DNA of 52,362 nt, taken from NCBI GenBank assembly GCA_903904005.1, contig CAIVAR010000142.1, forward strand, positions 1 to 52,362, written 5' to 3'. The notes beneath the pieces are model-generated. The model searched no databases. It saw only the letters and a list, made by a program, of their open reading frames with translations, and had not been told where the DNA came from. This DNA is from an uncultured Anaeromyxobacter sp. GTDB taxonomy: Bacteria; Myxococcota; Myxococcia; Myxococcales; Anaeromyxobacteraceae. The position numbers and the translations under genes are program-made. Numbering within the stretch: the first letter of the stretch is position 1; every line of letters starts with the position of its first letter. Below are positions 21,028-28,477 of the stretch, one piece after another.

Positions 21028-22311
21028 ATGACCGCGACCGACGCCGCGCCCGCCGCGGAGCGTCCGCGCCCGCCCCCCTTCGATCGCTGGGTGGCGCTGG
21101 TGCTGCTCAGCGTGGCGATGTTCGGCAACTACTACGTCTACGACACCATCGCGCCGGTCGCCGATCTGCTCACGAGCCAGCTCGGCTTCAACGACGAGCA
21201 GATCGGGCTGCTCTACTCCACCTACAGCTGGGCCGCGGTGATCGTGCTGCTCGCCGGGGGCGTGGTCATCGACCGCTTCGGCACCGCCCGCTCGATCCTG
21301 GTCTTCGGGGCCATCTGCACGGTGGCCGGCGTCGTGACCGCGGTCTCCCCCGACTTCCGGGTGATGGCGGCGGGGCGCTTCCTCCTCGGCATCGGGGCCG
21401 AGCCGCTCATCGTCGCGGTGACCACCGCCATCGCCAAGTGGTTCAAGGGCAAGGAGCTCAGCTTCGCCTTCGGCCTGAACCTCACCATCGCCCGGCTCGG
21501 CTCGGTGGCGGCCGACAACTCCCCCACCTGGGCCCACCGCTTCTACACCGGCTGGCAGCCGCCCCTTCAAGTGGGAGCGGTGCTCGGCGCCACCTGCATC
21601 GTGTCGGGCGTCCTCTACTGGATGCTCGAGGGGCGGGTGTCCCGGCGCTACCAGCTCGGCGCCGCGGGCGGCACCGACAAGCTCGTCTTCCGCGACCTCT
21701 TCGACTTCGGAAAGTCCTACTGGTACGTCGTCGCGCTGTGCCTCGCCTTCTACTCGGCGATCTTCCCGTTCCGCTCCTTCGCCATCAAGTTCTTCATGGA
21801 CGCACGCGGGGTGACCCGCGAGGGGGCCGGGGCGCTGAACAGCGTGCTGCCGCTCGCCGCCATGTTCGCGACCCCGCTCTTCGGGCTGCTCGCCGATCGC
21901 ATCGGCCACCGGGCGCGGCTGATGGCCATCGGCTCGGCCACGCTCATCCCGGTCTACCTCCTCATGGTCTACACGGCGATCCCGCTCTGGATCGTCATCG
22001 CCTTCATGGGGATCGCCTTCTCGCTCATCCCGGCGGTGATGTGGCCGTCGGTCGCCTACCTGGTCCCGGAGCGGCGCCTCGGGACCGCCTACGCCCTCAT
22101 GACGCTCGTGCAGCAGGTGGGGCTCGCCGGCATGAACTGGCTCGTCGGCTTCACCAACGACGCGGCCCACGCGAGTGGCGCGAACCCCGCCGGCTACCGG
22201 CCCGGGATGTGGATCTTCACGACCCTCGGCTTCCTCGGGCTCCTCTTCTCCTGGCTCCTCTACCGCAGCGAGCGGGGACCCTCCGGACACGGCCTCGAGG
22301 CGGTTCGCTAG
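21028..22311 (+). CDS. MFS transporter resembling MFSD1
   Basis: 427 residues with about 12 hydrophobic segments. The first half contains FGNYYVYDTIAPV, LLYSTYSWAAVIVLLAGG and AIAKWFKGKELSFAFGLN. The last matches the WFKGKELN..FGL segment I know from the animal lysosomal transporter MFSD1, followed by the similar IARLGS. MFSD1 carries dipeptides, so peptide or amino-acid transport is a reasonable inference but not shown by the sequence. GAGGGAGGGGGG precedes the ATG. The gene sits downstream of yciI and about 10 kb from secreted peptidases. Confidence 0.88.
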   Translation: MTATDAAPAAERPRPPPFDRWVALVLLSVAMFGNYYVYDTIAPVADLLTSQLGFNDEQIGLLYSTYSWAAVIVLLAGGVVIDRFGTARSILVFGAICTVAGVVTAVSPDFRVMAAGRFLLGIGAEPLIVAVTTAIAKWFKGKELSFAFGLNLTIARLGSVAADNSPTWAHRFYTGWQPPLQVGAVLGATCIVSGVLYWMLEGRVSRRYQLGAAGGTDKLVFRDLFDFGKSYWYVVALCLAFYSAIFPFRSFAIKFFMDARGVTREGAGALNSVLPLAAMFATPLFGLLADRIGHRARLMAIGSATLIPVYLLMVYTAIPLWIVIAFMGIAFSLIPAVMWPSVAYLVPERRLGTAYALMTLVQQVGLAGMNWLVGFTNDAAHASGANPAGYRPGMWIFTTLGFLGLLFSWLLYRSERGPSGHGLEAVR

Positions 22312-22359
22312 CGGGGCGATCCCCCTCCGGGGCGCATCCCCTGCCCCTGCGGTTGCCGT

Positions 22360-22388
22360 TTGCCTTTTCGATATCGGTTCCCTACACT
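22360..22388 (+). promoter_or_regulatory. Candidate promoter of the pom operon
   Basis: TTGCCT (22360-22365), a 17-nt spacer, then TACACT (22383-22388). Transcription would start near 22395, giving a leader of about 50 nt before the TTG start of pomY. Confidence 0.5.
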
Positions 22389-22445
22389 CGGCCCGATGCA
22401 AGTCCTCGGAATCCGTTGGGGTTCCGACAGGTGGGTGGAGGCGGG

Positions 22446-24041
22446 TTGAGCGGAAATCCGGAAGCGCTCCTGCGCGGAGCGCTCGAGAAGATCGTGTACT
22501 TCGAGTGCCGGCTCTCGCAGCTGGAGAGCGAGCTCTCCGCCGCGCGCGAGGTCGCGTCGCGTGAGAAGGAGTCCGCGGCCGGCGCGCGCGCCCGGGAGAC
22601 CACCGCCGCCGCCGAGCTGGCCCGGGTCCGCAGCGAGATGGAGATCGCCCGCCACCGCGAGACGGAGCTCGCCGAGCGGGTCCGCCTCCTCGAGGGGGAG
22701 CGGGAGCGATTCCTCTCCGGGCTCATCGACCAGGCCCGCATCGCCGGCGCTCCCTCCGACGGGCAGGCCGCCGGCGAGGAGGCCGACCTGGCCGGCTTCA
22801 TCGCCGAGCTCCGCGCCGAGATCGAGCGGCTGCGCCCATGGAAGATCGCCGCCGAGGCCGCCGGGCTCCGGCTCGACGAGCGGGCCCCGCTGGCGGTGCC
22901 CGCCGGCGCCGCGTCGGTCGACGATCTGGCCCGGTCGTTCCAGCACTCCGGCCGGCTCGGCATGAACCGCGCCGACTCCATCCGCATGGAGACCGGGATG
23001 GAGAGCCGGGCCGAGCGCTCGCTCTACGAATCGTCCATGGAGGACCTGGCCTCGATCGACCGCCACTCCCGCCGCCGGGCCGCCGACGCGCTGCGCGTCA
23101 TGGGCTCCCGCGCCGCGGCGCCGCTCGTGGCCGCCGCGGTGGGGCGCGAGCGGGACGAGGAGGTGAAGGTGGCGCTCCTCTCGGCGCTCGCCGCGCTCGG
23201 CGAGGCGGCCACCGTCGACGTGGCGGCACGCGAGCTGCTCGATCCGCGGCCGGCCGTGCGGGCCGCGGCCCTCGACGCGGTGGCGGCCCTCGGCGGCGAG
23301 TCGGCCGAGCCGCGCCTGCTCGGGGGGCTCGCCGACGGGAGCCCGCTCGTGCGGCGGCGCGCCGTGCTGCTCCTCGGATTCGCCCGCGGTCCGCAGGTCG
23401 AGGAGGCGCTGCGGGTCGCGCTCGCCGATCGCGACCCTGGTGTGGGTCGCGCCGCGGCCCTCGCCCTCTCCGGACGCCCCACCGCCTCCGCCCAGGCGGC
23501 GCTCACCCGTGCCCTCGACCACGGCGACGAGTCGGTCCGCCGCGTGGCCGCGAAGGCCGTGGCCCGCTGGTCGGGCGAGTCGGTGGCTGCCGCCGCGCCC
23601 GCCGAGGACCGGCGGCGCGCCGCACGCCGCATCTCCGAGAAGCTCTCCGCCGTGGGGGCGACGGCGCTCCGCGACGCGGTGACGGCCGACCCGGTCGCCG
23701 TGCCGCGCGCCGCACCGGCTCCCGCGCGCGTGGCCGCGACGACCCGCCCGGCCGCACCGTTGCCGGTCGCCACCGTGGCCCGTCCGGCCGCGCAGGTGGC
23801 CGCGCGCCCCGCCTCGCCCACCGCGCTCCTGGCCAGGGCCGCCGTGGCCGTCATCGACGTCCCGTCCGGCGACCTCTCGCCCGTGGAGGCTGCCGTCCTC
23901 CTCGAGCTCCGCTCGGCGCTGCGCGGACGCTCGCCGGAGGAGATCGCCCGTGTGGTCCCGGGCGGCGCCGACCGGGCACTCGCCGCGCTCGTCGCCCGCG
24001 GCGCGGCCGTGCAGCGCGGCGCGCGGTACTTCCCGGCCTAG
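22446..24041 (+). CDS. pomY: PomY-like protein: coiled coil, HEAT repeats, Pro/Ala linker
   Basis: 531 residues from a TTG start preceded by GGAGG. Layout: N-terminal coiled coil (about 5-145, many heptads of E/R/L/A), a linker, HEAT-like alpha-helical repeats (about 198-388, repeating helix pairs such as RRAADALRVMG and RRRAVLLLGFA), a Pro/Ala/Val linker (about 418-460), and a compact C-terminal region (475-531) that looks like a winged helix. The order coiled coil, HEAT, Pro-rich matches PomY of M. xanthus, which with PomX stimulates PomZ and helps place the division ring at midcell. The ParA gene starts 11 nt downstream. The identification rests on architecture plus synteny. Confidence 0.78.
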   Translation: MSGNPEALLRGALEKIVYFECRLSQLESELSAAREVASREKESAAGARARETTAAAELARVRSEMEIARHRETELAERVRLLEGERERFLSGLIDQARIAGAPSDGQAAGEEADLAGFIAELRAEIERLRPWKIAAEAAGLRLDERAPLAVPAGAASVDDLARSFQHSGRLGMNRADSIRMETGMESRAERSLYESSMEDLASIDRHSRRRAADALRVMGSRAAAPLVAAAVGRERDEEVKVALLSALAALGEAATVDVAARELLDPRPAVRAAALDAVAALGGESAEPRLLGGLADGSPLVRRRAVLLLGFARGPQVEEALRVALADRDPGVGRAAALALSGRPTASAQAALTRALDHGDESVRRVAAKAVARWSGESVAAAAPAEDRRRAARRISEKLSAVGATALRDAVTADPVAVPRAAPAPARVAATTRPAAPLPVATVARPAAQVAARPASPTALLARAAVAVIDVPSGDLSPVEAAVLLELRSALRGRSPEEIARVVPGGADRALAALVARGAAVQRGARYFPA

Positions 24042-24052
24042 GAGCGAGACGC

Positions 24053-25012
24053 ATGGACAACGTGAAATACACGTCGAGGCGCCTCGCCGAGCTCTTCGGG
24101 CTCACGCCCAAGCAGGTCCACGAGATCATCGGGCGCCGCGACGGGTTCGGTCCGCGCGACCTCGCCACGCTGCGCAAGTCGGTGCGCCGGCCGCCCCCCC
24201 CCTTCCCGCACCGCAAGCAGCTGTTCCTCAACTTCAAGGGGGGCACCGGCAAGACCTCGCTCTCCACCTCCTACGCCTACCGGCTCGCCGAGCGCGGCTA
24301 CAAGGTGCTCGTCATCGATCTCGACAGCCAGGGGCACGCCACCCGCTGCCTGGGCGAGGAGGGGTCGAGCTTCACGAAGACCCTCTACGACGTGCTGGTG
24401 CGCAAGACCCCGCTCGCCGAGGTCACGGTCGAGACCAAGATGCCCGGGCTCTTCCTCGTCCCGGCCAACCTGGCCATGAGCACCGTCGACCTGGCGCTCA
24501 TGCCCATGGCCGGGCGCGAGTTCAAGCTGCGCAACGCCCTGCGCGAGTCGGAGAAGGTCTACGACTTCGTGGTGATGGACGCCCCGCCGTCGTTCGGGCT
24601 GCTCAACCTGAACGCCCTCATGGCGGCCAACGACCTGGTCACGCCGGTGCTCGCCGACTTCCTCTCCTACGACGGCCTGCGCCTCCTCTTCGAGACCATC
24701 CAGGGGCTCGAGGAGGACCTGTCGCACCAGCTCGAGAACATCTTCATCTGCGTGAACGCCTTCAACCAGACGTTCCGCATCGCCCGCGAGGCCGTCGACG
24801 CCCTGCGCGAGCACTATTCCGAGTACCTGCTGCACAGCGTGGTGCGGCAGTGCACCAAGTTCGCCCAGGCCTCCAGCGAGGGATGCCCGGTGTTCGGCTA
24901 CGACCCCGATTCCAAGGGGGCGATGGACATCGAGGCCATGCAGCTCGAGGTGCTGGGGCGGATCAAGGACGGGCTGGCCGCACGGCCCGACGCCGCGAGG
25001 AGCGTGAGATGA
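24053..25012 (+). CDS. pomZ: PomZ-like ParA/MinD ATPase for division-site positioning
   Basis: 319 residues. A short N-terminal HTH-like segment (YTSRRLAELFGLTPKQVHEII) precedes a deviant Walker A motif KGGTGKT (62-68, signature Lys62, Lys67) and a Walker A' motif with D89/D91 (IDLDSQGH). Walker B is near VVMDAPPSFG. These residues lie one position from those reported for M. xanthus PomZ (G62, K66, D90), from memory. PomZ dimers bind DNA non-specifically and move the PomXY cluster across the nucleoid to midcell, where it promotes FtsZ ring formation. The start has GGAGCGAGACGC before it, and the stop overlaps the next start (ATGA). Confidence 0.87.
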   Translation: MDNVKYTSRRLAELFGLTPKQVHEIIGRRDGFGPRDLATLRKSVRRPPPPFPHRKQLFLNFKGGTGKTSLSTSYAYRLAERGYKVLVIDLDSQGHATRCLGEEGSSFTKTLYDVLVRKTPLAEVTVETKMPGLFLVPANLAMSTVDLALMPMAGREFKLRNALRESEKVYDFVVMDAPPSFGLLNLNALMAANDLVTPVLADFLSYDGLRLLFETIQGLEEDLSHQLENIFICVNAFNQTFRIAREAVDALREHYSEYLLHSVVRQCTKFAQASSEGCPVFGYDPDSKGAMDIEAMQLEVLGRIKDGLAARPDAARSVR

Positions 25013-25995
25013 GGAAGGCCTTCGACACGAACGTCCCGAAGCTGAAGCCCCGGCTGCGCCCGGCAGGCGTGGCCACGCTCGACCCGGAGCCGTCCGCGGA
25101 GGCGGAGGCCCTGGCCGGGGAGCCCGTCGCCGCCGAGGCGTTCGCGCCGGAGCCCGAGGAGGCATTCTTCGAGCCGGCGGTCGAGCCGGTCGTCGAGGCG
25201 AGGCCCGAGGAGCGCGCGGTCGTGGAGCGCCCGGTCGCCGCCGCGCCTCCCCCGCCGGCGACCCGTTCGGCCCGGGCCGCGGCCCGCGCCGCCGCCGTGA
25301 CCGCACCGCCCCCGACGCCGCAGGGCGACCTCGCCGAGCGCAAGGAGCGGCTCGAGAAGATCAAGCGCAAGGTGGCCGAGGCGGCACGCCGGGGCACGCC
25401 GGCCGCGGCGCCGCGCGAGCCGGCCCGCGCCGCCGAGAGCGCGCTCTCGCTCGTGGGCGATCTCGACCGGCAGCTGGCCCGCTCCCGCGAGCTGGAGGAG
25501 GCGCTCCGCGCCGACGTCCACCAGGCCCGCACCGAGCTGGCCCGCGCCGCCGGCGACGCCGAGGCCTCCCGGGGCCGGCTGGCCGGCCTCGAGAAGGAGC
25601 TGGAGGAGCGGCGCGGCATGATGGCCGAGATGCTCGCCGAGATGACCGCGCTCGAGGAGGAGCGCGACCAGTCGGTGCGGCGGGCCCAGGCGCTCGCCGC
25701 CCTCGACGAGGATCGGCAGCGGGTCGCCGACGACCTCTCCCGCCGGGGAGACGAGCTGGAGGCGGCCCTCCAGGCCGCGCGCGGCGAGGGGGAGCGGCTC
25801 ACCGCCGAGCTCGACGAGCGCACCGCCGACGGCGCCCGTCTGCGGGCCGGCCTCTCCGAGACGGTGCGGGAACGGGACGCCCTGTCCCGCGAGCTCGTCG
25901 CCATCCGCGTCGAGCGGGACGAGCTGCTCGAGGCCCGCCGGGCGCTCGAGAAGGTGCACGAGGCGCTCTCGCAGGCCCGTTCGCGCCTCGGGTAG
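25009..25995 (+). CDS. pomX: PomX-like coiled-coil scaffold with N-terminal activating peptide
   Basis: 328 residues. The N-terminus MRKAFDTNVPKLKPRLRP is basic, with Lys13 and Arg15 at the positions known (from memory) to be needed for M. xanthus PomX to stimulate PomZ ATPase. A long acidic, Pro/Ala-rich disordered region follows (about 25-100). The rest (about 105-328) is almost entirely coiled coil. PomX forms the scaffold of the PomXYZ cluster. Overlap with pomZ and the same gene order as in M. xanthus (pomY-pomZ-pomX) support the assignment. It is shorter than the roughly 400-residue M. xanthus protein, mostly in the linker or coil. Confidence 0.82.
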   Translation: MRKAFDTNVPKLKPRLRPAGVATLDPEPSAEAEALAGEPVAAEAFAPEPEEAFFEPAVEPVVEARPEERAVVERPVAAAPPPPATRSARAAARAAAVTAPPPTPQGDLAERKERLEKIKRKVAEAARRGTPAAAPREPARAAESALSLVGDLDRQLARSRELEEALRADVHQARTELARAAGDAEASRGRLAGLEKELEERRGMMAEMLAEMTALEEERDQSVRRAQALAALDEDRQRVADDLSRRGDELEAALQAARGEGERLTAELDERTADGARLRAGLSETVRERDALSRELVAIRVERDELLEARRALEKVHEALSQARSRLG

Positions 25996-26013
25996 CGGAC
26001 CGGACCGCCCGGG

Positions 26014-26493
26014 ATGTCGCGCGAGCGGGACGAGGCCTTCATGCGGCTCGCCATCGCGCGGGCCCGGCGTGCCGGCGTGGTGGATCGAAGCGGCGGCCCC
26101 TTCGGCGCCGTGATCGTCCGCGGGGGGGAAGTCCTCGCCGACGAGGGCAACACGGTGACCCGCGACCGGGACCCCACCGCCCACGCCGAGGTGAACGCGA
26201 TCCGGGCCGCCTGCCGGCGCCTCGGCACCCATGAGCTCGCCGGCGCCACGCTCTACGCGTCGAGCGAGTGCTGCCCGATGTGCTACGCGGCGGCCCGCTG
26301 GGCCCGCATCGGCAAGATCTTCTACGCCGCAGCCTGGACCGACTACGGCGACCTCTTCGACGACCTCGACATCCACGCCGACATCGTCCGCTCCCACCCG
26401 GAGCGGCGGCTCGCGCCGGAGCGGATCCTGGCCGACGAGGCGCGCGTGGTGTGGGAGGAGTTCCGCCTCCTCCCCGGCGGCGCCCGGTACTGA
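26014..26493 (+). CDS. Nucleoside/guanine deaminase-like protein (CDA fold)
   Basis: 159 residues. The zinc site of the cytidine-deaminase fold is complete: HAEVNAIR (His and catalytic Glu, about 51-58) and the Cys pair in CCPMC (about 85-91). The pattern SSECCPMCYAAARWARIGKIFYAA resembles guanine deaminase (GuaD) of the CDA type, which converts guanine to xanthine. tRNA adenosine deaminase TadA differs in this part. It follows pomX by 18 nt on the same strand and may be transcribed with it, with no evident functional link. Confidence 0.87.
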   Translation: MSRERDEAFMRLAIARARRAGVVDRSGGPFGAVIVRGGEVLADEGNTVTRDRDPTAHAEVNAIRAACRRLGTHELAGATLYASSECCPMCYAAARWARIGKIFYAAAWTDYGDLFDDLDIHADIVRSHPERRLAPERILADEARVVWEEFRLLPGGARY

Positions 26494-26578
26494 GAACGTC
26501 TCAGGGACGTCGGCCGATCCGGAACGTGACCTCCCCGGAGGGTCGGGCCCCGTCAGGTTCACAGAAACATAAGTAATT

Positions 26579-26658
26579 CCGGGGTATTGAACACCCGGGG
26601 TGCGCCCGCCATGAAGGCGGATGTGCGCCTCGGGACGTGGAGGGCCCTTCTCAAGGGC
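26579..26658 (+). other. Hairpin-rich intergenic stretch, possible structured RNA
   Basis: The 298-bp gap 26494-26791 has no gene, but holds three consecutive hairpins. The first pairs 26579-26585 with 26591-26598 (one bulged A, 5-nt loop). The second pairs CCGCC (26606-26610) with GGCGG (26616-26620), plus an outer GCGC/GCGC extension. The third pairs GCCCTT (26644-26649) with AAGGGC (26653-26658). A weaker inverted repeat follows near 26683-26693. The flanks are unusually A/T-rich around 26560-26592. No T run follows any stem, so a plain terminator is unlikely. I match no known riboswitch. Confidence 0.35.
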
Positions 26659-26791
26659 ATGAGAACAGGCGCCTTCAAGTTTGCGCGACGCGCGAATGCG
26701 GGACGGGGAGTGGCTGGTCCGGGCCTTGCTCGAGTCCTGTGGGTGTCACAACGGCGGACGGCGTGCCTCCAGAAGGAAAGAGGAGAACGAC

Positions 26792-26986
26792 ATGAAAACC
26801 TTCCTGATCGCAGCGGGCATCGTCCTCGGCTTCCTGGCGGTGGCCGACTTCAGCAGCAGCCAGGCGAACGACGCCCGGACCCACGAGCGCTGGGCCGCCC
26901 AGAACCGTTGCCTCGACACCAACACCGCGGCCCTCCCCGAGGTGCAGCGGATGTGCGAGGCGCAGGCGAAGCGCGAGGTGCCGTAG
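26792..26986 (+). CDS. Small exported or membrane-anchored protein of unknown function
   Basis: 64 residues with an N-terminal hydrophobic segment (about 3-20, a signal peptide or anchor) and a short polar tail with two Cys (CLDTNTAALPEVQRMC) that could form a disulfide outside the cytoplasm. AGAGGAGA lies 5 nt before the ATG, an excellent ribosome-binding site. It stands alone between a long hairpin-rich leader region and the convergent sthA gene. I know no family for it. Spacing, start signal and composition support a real gene. Confidence 0.6.
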   Translation: MKTFLIAAGIVLGFLAVADFSSSQANDARTHERWAAQNRCLDTNTAALPEVQRMCEAQAKREVP

Positions 26987-27005
26987 CCGGACGCGGCGCC
27001 CGGTG

Positions 27006-28427
27006 CTAATCCGGCGGCTTCGAGCCGTCGGTCATCGCGCCGAGCTTCTTGCGCGCGTCGTAGGCGGCCACCTTGTACGTGTCGCCGAGCGTCGGGTAGT
27101 TGAAGACCGCCTCGATGAAGTAGCGGTAGGTCCCGCCGAGCGCCATCACCGCCGCACCCAGGTGGACGAGCTCGGCGGCGTTCGGGCCGATGACGTGGAT
27201 GCCCAGGATCTTGAGCGTCTCCCGCGACACGAGCAGCTTCACCCAGCCCACCGCCTCGCCGATGAGGTTGGCGCGGGCGTTCTCGACGAAGCTGCCCTTT
27301 CCGACCACGTAGTCGATGCCCTTGGCCTGGAGCGACTCCTCGGTCTCGCCGACCGAGGAGAGCTCGGGGATGGTGTAGATGCCGGTGGGCAGCACCTCGC
27401 CGGAGAGCTGGGTGCGGAAGTCGGTGCCCTCGCAGGCGTAGGTCATGGCCACGCGCCCCTGCTCCATGGAGGTGGAGGCGAGGCCGGGGAAGCCCACCAC
27501 GTCGCCGGCGGCGTAGATGTGCGGCACCGACGTCTGGAAGTGGTCGTTCACCTTGAGGTAGCCGCGCTCGTCGGCCTGGAGGCCGGCGTTGGCCAGGTCG
27601 AGGGCATCGGTGTTCCCGATGCGGCCGGCGGCGACCAGCACCTTCTCGGCCACGAGCCGCGAGCCGTCGGAGAGGTTGACGAGCACGTCCCGCTCGCCCG
27701 GCTCCACCTTGGTGACCCGGGTGCGGTGCTTGATCTCCACCCCGAACTCGGTCCAGAGCCGCTCCAGCTCGTGCGACAGCTCGGCGTCGAGGAAGGGCAT
27801 CACCCGGTCGCGCGAGTCGGCCATGGTGACGTGGACGCCCAGCGCCGCGAAGGCGGAGGTGTACTCGGAGCCGGCCACGCCGCCCCCCAGCACCGCCAGC
27901 GACCGGGGGATCCGGTCGAGCATGAGGATGGAGTCGGAGTCGTAGACCCGGCTGTGGTCGATGGGGATGTTGGGCGGGTGGAAGGGGCGGGTGCCGGGTG
28001 CGAGCAGGATGACGTCGGCCCGGATCTCCTGGGAGGTTCCGTCCGGGACCGAGACCCGCAGCGTGTGGGGGTCGACGAAGCTGGCCGTGCCGCGGAAGGT
28101 CTCGATGGCGTACTGGGAGAAGCGGCCGCGGATGCGGGTGTGTTCACGTGCGGTGACGAGGCCGCGGCGCCCCATGAGGGCGGCCACGGTCATGGTGTCG
28201 GCGACCTGCAGGATGAAGCCGTGCACGTCGCGCCGCTTGGACTGGAGGAGGGCGAGGGCCGTCTCGCGCAGCGCCTTGGAGGGGATGGTGCCGGTGTTGG
28301 CGCACGCCCCGCCCGGGACCGCCTCCTTCTCGATGACGGCGACCTTCTTGCCGAGGAAGGCGGCGCGGGTGGCGCCACGCTCGCCGGCCGGCCCGCTGCC
28401 GACGATGGCGACGTCGTAGTGGAGCAT
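27006..28427 (-). CDS. sthA: Soluble pyridine nucleotide transhydrogenase
   Basis: About 473 residues. It has an N-terminal FAD-binding GSGPAGERGA motif, a second dinucleotide-binding GGGVAGSEYTSAF (about 180-192) and the C-terminal dimerisation domain (HVIGPNAAELVHLG). Around the usual redox site the sequence is C42-A-N-T-G-T47-IPSKALRE. The second Cys of disulfide reductases is Thr, which separates SthA from dihydrolipoamide dehydrogenase. It exchanges hydride between NADPH and NAD in the cytoplasm. The start MLHYDV was chosen by family fit. A GTG at 28445 is an alternative. It diverges from dapC. Confidence 0.92.
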   Translation of the reverse strand: MLHYDVAIVGSGPAGERGATRAAFLGKKVAVIEKEAVPGGACANTGTIPSKALRETALALLQSKRRDVHGFILQVADTMTVAALMGRRGLVTAREHTRIRGRFSQYAIETFRGTASFVDPHTLRVSVPDGTSQEIRADVILLAPGTRPFHPPNIPIDHSRVYDSDSILMLDRIPRSLAVLGGGVAGSEYTSAFAALGVHVTMADSRDRVMPFLDAELSHELERLWTEFGVEIKHRTRVTKVEPGERDVLVNLSDGSRLVAEKVLVAAGRIGNTDALDLANAGLQADERGYLKVNDHFQTSVPHIYAAGDVVGFPGLASTSMEQGRVAMTYACEGTDFRTQLSGEVLPTGIYTIPELSSVGETEESLQAKGIDYVVGKGSFVENARANLIGEAVGWVKLLVSRETLKILGIHVIGPNAAELVHLGAAVMALGGTYRYFIEAVFNYPTLGDTYKVAAYDARKKLGAMTDGSKPPD

Positions 28428-28435
28428 GGTGCGCT

Positions 28436-28441
28436 TATAAT
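28436..28441 (+). promoter_or_regulatory. Perfect -10 element before dapC
   Basis: TATAAT in very GC-rich DNA, about 36 nt before the dapC start, with GGAGGAG (28460-28466) as ribosome-binding site. The -35 region is weak. The sequence TTATAA is symmetric, so it could also serve the divergent sthA gene, in which case that transcript would begin almost at its start codon. Confidence 0.5.
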
Positions 28442-28477
28442 GCACGCCCCCGCGCCGTTGGAGGAGTTTTCGAACCG

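Noticed and set aside
22312-22350. Two short hairpins (GGGGCGATCCCC and GGGGCGCATCCCC) after the MFS gene as a terminator
   Set aside because: Stems are only 4 bp and there is no T run. In such GC-rich DNA they are expected by chance.
26494-26791. Cyclic di-GMP or other known riboswitch in the gap before the small protein
   Set aside because: I searched for the conserved core bases of common riboswitches and found none. Only generic hairpins are visible.
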